Below, one piece after another: positions 59,568 to 64,000 of a DNA stretch of 64,000 bases. The DNA lies in assembly GCF_041381155.1 (NCBI RefSeq), contig NC_091137.1:16425765-16489764 (forward strand), given 5' to 3'. The notes below the pieces were generated by a model, which worked only from the letters and a program-made list of their open reading frames with translations, was not told where the DNA came from and searched no databases. Each line of letters opens with the position of its first letter. Positions within the stretch are counted from its first letter, which is position 1. Origin of the DNA: Argopecten irradians (taxonomy: Eukaryota; Mollusca; Bivalvia; Pectinida; Pectinidae). The position numbers and the translations under genes are program-made.

Positions 59568-61990
59568 AAATTTTAACTTGCATTGTCAGCTTTAAGCCTT
59601 TTAATCATTAATTATATAAAATGTGAAATCCACCTTCGTACTAGGGGAGATTTAAGGTTCCCAATTAATGAAGTATCATTTCTGTATCCTGACAACTTAT
59701 ATAATGATCAATATATAATGTATATTATGTATATATTGCAACGCGAAGTCAGTTGTCGAGACATGTCGAGTTATTTCCCCTATATCATTATAACAAATGA
59801 TTAACGCACTATCATATCATTCCCATAGCAGGCCAGACAGACATTATTAATCATTATCTTATTAAATCGTGTACCTTATAAAACATGTAATTTATGAATG
59901 TAGTGAAAATATAGTAATAAACGAGATAAATGACGAATTAAGAAATTACTAAGAGGAACATTCATTGGTGAATATAAATCAGAATGTATTTTAATAATTT
60001 ATTTAATTCCGTTAATTACTGGAATAGACATTTTTATCAATAAACTTTGCTCATAATAATAATACATCAATGTAAAAGTTCACTTCACAAATATTGTTTG
60101 TATATCAGTTGTCATTATTAATTGACAACACACCGCATACATGGGAGGCCGTCCTTACATGACCATTGCCGTTTATAGGACGTTAATTAATCAAACAAAC
60201 AAACAATTATTAATTGACAGTAATATTTTTGCGCCTGTTATGTTACAATATGATTTGAAAGACAAACATAATTTACTAGGCCGACAAAACAAAGGGAGAC
60301 TACCATTAAAGTTCATGATTATCTTCAAGCGTTGTCTCCTAGAACGATCATAAAATGCTTATTGACAATAGTCAACAATTTGCATTCCGACTACCTCGGT
60401 TCTTTTATGGTGAGCATGGTATTAATTTGGTTTTCGTTGCGATGGTTGTCATTATTACCGCCATTGAAATATTTTTAAAAGTAAAGTTGGAATTTTACAA
60501 TCAGATTCCCGTGAGATGGCCCTGAGCAAGAACATATCATTTTTGGATGTGGTACTGAAATATGCACGGCAACCTGCAAACTGACATGGGCTTGTCACAA
60601 GTGCTCAGCCCACAACTTTGCTAGATGAAGCTGCGACTTGCCAGTAGCAAGGTCACATAGTGTCTAGTGACGATTCACCTGCCTGGCCGTTAATGAGATG
60701 GGGACAGTAAAACAGGCCTGTCAGCGAGCACCAGTAATACCTACATTAATTATTGAGTATGTCTGTCCATCCCCAAGGATCTCATCACAGATAGAGATGT
60801 CGAGATAGTTGTACGATCAGGTATAAATCTGGTATACACATATATATATTTGACAGTCTCGTTTAAATTATTCAGACGTAACTTCCGTAATTCTTCCGTA
60901 TTACAACTACATATACATGATATCATATCATATATATGATATAGGAGTGCATCTTCTTAGTTTGTTACAGACCAACACACAATAACAATATACAAAAATA
61001 CCATGTTCTCATGGAAATTTAAACTTGACATTGAATTTTTTCCTGACAAATAGTTTTTTTCGTAATTTTCAAAAATGTGTGATCAAAAGATACATTGATT
61101 TTTGTTTTCAAATTAGTGGTATGTTAAATTTTGCTTTAGTGCTTAGTTACGACACTACGAGTAATGTTAGAATTACTACCTCGTATCATGTTTGGTGGGG
61201 CGGTCAATTTATCGGGTGATTTACTGTGGCAGGGAGGTCCTCCGGGAATGGTCATTCATCAGTACCTATTATAGTACAAAGCGGGGGTGGACAAACTCCA
61301 ACACCACAATGTGATAATCCTTTATCCACTAACATGGTCGTGAGTATTTAAATATTAATTATTGTTTTACAACCAGGCAAATGTTGATAGATATGACAAA
61401 CTGATAAGACAAACGTGTAGAAATGATCGTAAACTGTATAAAATATGTGCTTTATTCCTGAGACTTCCAAATAAGATGTGTTGATTAAATGTGAACTTCT
61501 TTTTCAGTTTCTCGTTATTATTTTTTTTTTCATTTTTGAAATTAATAAAAAAAAAAAAAAAAAAAAAAAAAAAACAGGCCGCTTCTTACTAGAATATTGC
61601 TATGGATATTGCGATTAGATTTTGTGACTATCAGTCTTAAATAGTCCCGTTGTTCAATAGTGATGGTTCGCCAACTTTCGATCATATGTATTGTATTGTT
61701 TTCTTAATTTTTTTTTTGTGTGTGTGGAAATCGTATGTCATTTTATAGAAATTCATGTTGGAGCTAATACAGATGATAAAGAGGGTCATGGAGTGTTCAT
61801 GTTGTTGTTTTTAATCTTAACATCAAACGTGGTAATGACTTTTGTAAAGAAAACACCACCAACAACTTATTTAAATCAATTATAGGTCAAAATAAGAAAT
61901 ACAATGAAATTGGTGTGAAAAATCCGGTATAGCAGGGTAAAAAGGCAAGATGTCCCAGTAAGCATTTCCTGTTTCCTTGACGAATTGTAG
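59568..61990. other. AT-rich stretch with no gene seen
   Basis: No splice-consistent coding. A 28-base A run lies at 61547-61574. The segment about 60490-60830 is less AT-rich than its flanks (it includes CACCTGCCTGGCCGTTAATG), but I cannot assign it. Confidence 0.4.
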
Positions 61991-62055
61991 AGCGTCAGTA
62001 TCGGCTGTGCTGTGCATCTGAACACAAATTCCCCAGTCCTACCACCAGCCAGAAG
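61991..62055 (+). other. Possible 65-bp exon
   Basis: Acceptor gacgaattgtag and a strong donor CAGAAG|gtaagtat. Two of three frames are open (one reads RQYRLCCASEHKFPSPTTSQ). Nothing recognisable; splice-site shape is the only evidence. Confidence 0.2.
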
Positions 62056-62149
62056 GTAAGTATAGTCTCCGTCTTCTTACTTTAGTAACCTAAACTTCCA
62101 CGCTACCCCCATCCTCGATGTTCACAAAGTTAACACCACTATACAATAG

Positions 62150-62300
62150 TAATACTGAAGGCTCTGTGTGCGATACCAGATACAGTAGTTAGTTGACTGT
62201 GTGGTTTTCATATTGGGCGTCTTTGTATCTATAATCTTCAAAGAAAGTCTATGCAGGTCTGTGAATGTTCAACTCCCAAACTGCCGCTAGTTTTATTTAA
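62150..62300. repeat. Duplicated segment, copy 1
   Basis: Shares with 63478-63675 the ordered blocks ACTGAAGGCTCTG, GTTGACTG, ATCATCAAAGA- or ATCTTCAAAGA-like, TCTGTGAATG or GCTGTGAATG, and AACTG followed by AGTTTT. Confidence 0.5.
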
Positions 62301-63477
62301 TAAGCAGAGAATACCCCTCAGGTGCCTCTTAATCGAGCGCGTGTACTCGCTTCGATACTGTTTGTTTGCGTAAAGTTATATATGCCGTATTTTTCATACT
62401 CACGAATCAAGATAAACTTTTAATATGTTATTTATTACCAAAAGCTACCAACATTTTGAAAATTAAAGTACTTTCAATTCTTTGGTTTTAATTTTACATG
62501 TATAAATAACAACTGAAAATGATTTTGACAGTACATGTACTGCCAAAAATCATTATATTTACATTTATAGTGAAGTGAAATAAGTACATACGGCCAGACC
62601 ATGAAGCCAAATTGTGGTCTACAATTCCATTATACATTAGTGATATCTGCAGAGATATTTCCATCTGAACACACATATCAAGGCATAAAAACAACCATTT
62701 TGCAGTTCATAATTTATATGTTTTAAGTAACGTTTATATGGCATCTGAAGCCATTTGATTGATTTTCACATCTGAATTCATCAAATCTTGTGGTTTTGAA
62801 CAGATTAATGAAGAAAAAATAACATGTCGCCCAGTTACGGCACATATGACTTTAATACTGTGTTGTCGGTATAGAACGCCTTATCTGAAGATGGATTCAG
62901 TATCCAAATTTCACGATAAGGGATTACATAATATTATCCAGTTTATTGCAGGAAAGAAACACTTCATAATTTCATACCTGGACTTGGTTATAAACAATAT
63001 GTTTCAAACATAAGTAAGTGACGTTTTTTATCGATGTATCTGTATTAAATGAACAATACTGATCAATTACACCTACAAACACAGAACATCCCCTGACTTT
63101 AACTTACAATACGCTGTAGAAGGCCAGTTAAATGATCTAAATCTGTTATTCATTTTCTTTTGAATTCATATAATATCATATATCAGTTAATCCTCAACAT
63201 TCTAATACTATTACTGTCGTTATATCCATCCATGTAATATGCCATGTAACAAAACTGAAGGCAGCCCAGGAGAAAAGAACTGACCAAGCATAGGCCTACA
63301 GTCTTCCGTTGAAGATTAGAGAGGGCGACGTATCGTTATTTCGATGTACATCAAAGAACCAAACTACCTGTCTAATCTGTTGTCGCGCACAGAACCTCTA
63401 GTTTTGCTATGGTATCCTCAATCGTCCAGCGGTTCCTATCAATTTGGTTATATCCATTTCTGGAATGTCTCATAGCA

Positions 63478-63675
63478 ACACTGAAGGCTCTGCGATAACA
63501 GATAAGACTTGTAGTTTGGTCTTTTGATGAACAAAGAATCGAATAACGGTATACTGTGGTTGACTGCATGACTTTGAAGTTGGATGCCACTCTCTCTAAT
63601 CATCAAAGACAGTCTCTGTACATGGCTGTGAATGGCCTTTTGTTTTCTCTCCCGAACTGTCTTCAGTTTTGCTCT
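63478..63675. repeat. Duplicated segment, copy 2
   Basis: Same order of blocks as 62150-62300, in the same orientation, 1.3 kb away; diverged. Family unknown. Confidence 0.5.
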
Positions 63676-64000
63676 GGTATATTCCAGGGGTAGATATATT
63701 GAGTGATAGTAACCCCTGAAGTAGCGAGAATGAGTGGAGGGGTGGTGATAACAATAGTGATAATAACCCCTAGAACATCGAGAATACTGTAAGCCCTAAT
63801 CTGTTAGATATGTTGTTGATTAGATCAGTGTGTCCTATTGTTCCCATTGTGGGTATTTATTGTCCATTAATGACACGATGACGTAGAGTGACGATGCAAT
63901 GGTCGCTTGTTTTTTACTAATCGAATACTAGTTATAGAATTATACAGAATCAATCGTAGAAGTTCTAACCAGACGCCATACGGCGCGTGGGCTGTTTTAT

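Noticed and set aside
59492-59569. A 25-codon gene after the plus-strand TATA module (MADFDSG...)
   Set aside because: Too short to support, no match, and the sister module at 56.2 kb has a different frame; kept only as a promoter-like module.

Overview
The window looks like nuclear DNA of a marine mollusc, most likely a bivalve. The genes are intron-rich with GT-AG introns, and the proteins are metazoan. The DNA is AT-rich and packed with MITEs, a Tc1 transposon and repeat families I recognise as typical of bivalves (an AACAAGAGGCCCAGAAGGCC element, a 161-bp tandem element with GTTATGGCCCTTT, and TTAA-flanked MITEs). The species assignment is an inference. No rRNA, tRNA, CRISPR or bacterial gene was seen.

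Three host genes can be rebuilt exon by exon with consistent splice phases. (1) At the left edge on the minus strand are the first 84 codons of an F-box/LRR gene (FBXL2/FBXL20 type), running off the window. (2) On the plus strand, 8015-27423, is a complete 16-coding-exon CP2/LSF transcription factor (TFCP2/UBP1 type, 541 aa). (3) On the minus strand, 53756-39018, is a 9-coding-exon, 824-aa gene whose first half matches C7orf31/SPMIP4, a sperm-tail microtubule inner protein. FBXL20 and TFCP2 are head to head; TFCP2 and SPMIP4 converge. About 10 kb to the right of SPMIP4 holds no recognisable gene but has large palindromes and promoter-like modules.

Roughly a third of the window is minisatellite DNA of six unrelated families: about 40-46 bp (3.6-4.9 kb), 35 bp (10.8-16.0 kb, TFCP2 intron 5), 39 bp (23.5-26.0 kb, TFCP2 intron 13), 50 bp (28.3-33.3 kb, after TFCP2), 22 bp (45.4-53.4 kb, SPMIP4 intron 1) and 79 bp (55.0-55.7 kb). 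They generate almost all of the long open frames in the window, none of which I accept as a gene.

The most interesting signal is the 39-bp array. It is a tandem copy of the 3' splice site of TFCP2 exon 14 plus the first 7 bases of that exon. The period is 13 codons, and the array reads in phase into the exon, so dozens of decoy acceptors could add 13-residue modules to the CP2 oligomerisation domain. The 35-bp array in the same gene is also built like a 3' splice site (TACTAAC branch point, CAG acceptor, sometimes AG|GT). In contrast, the 8-kb array in SPMIP4 intron 1 is almost free of AG in the sense direction.
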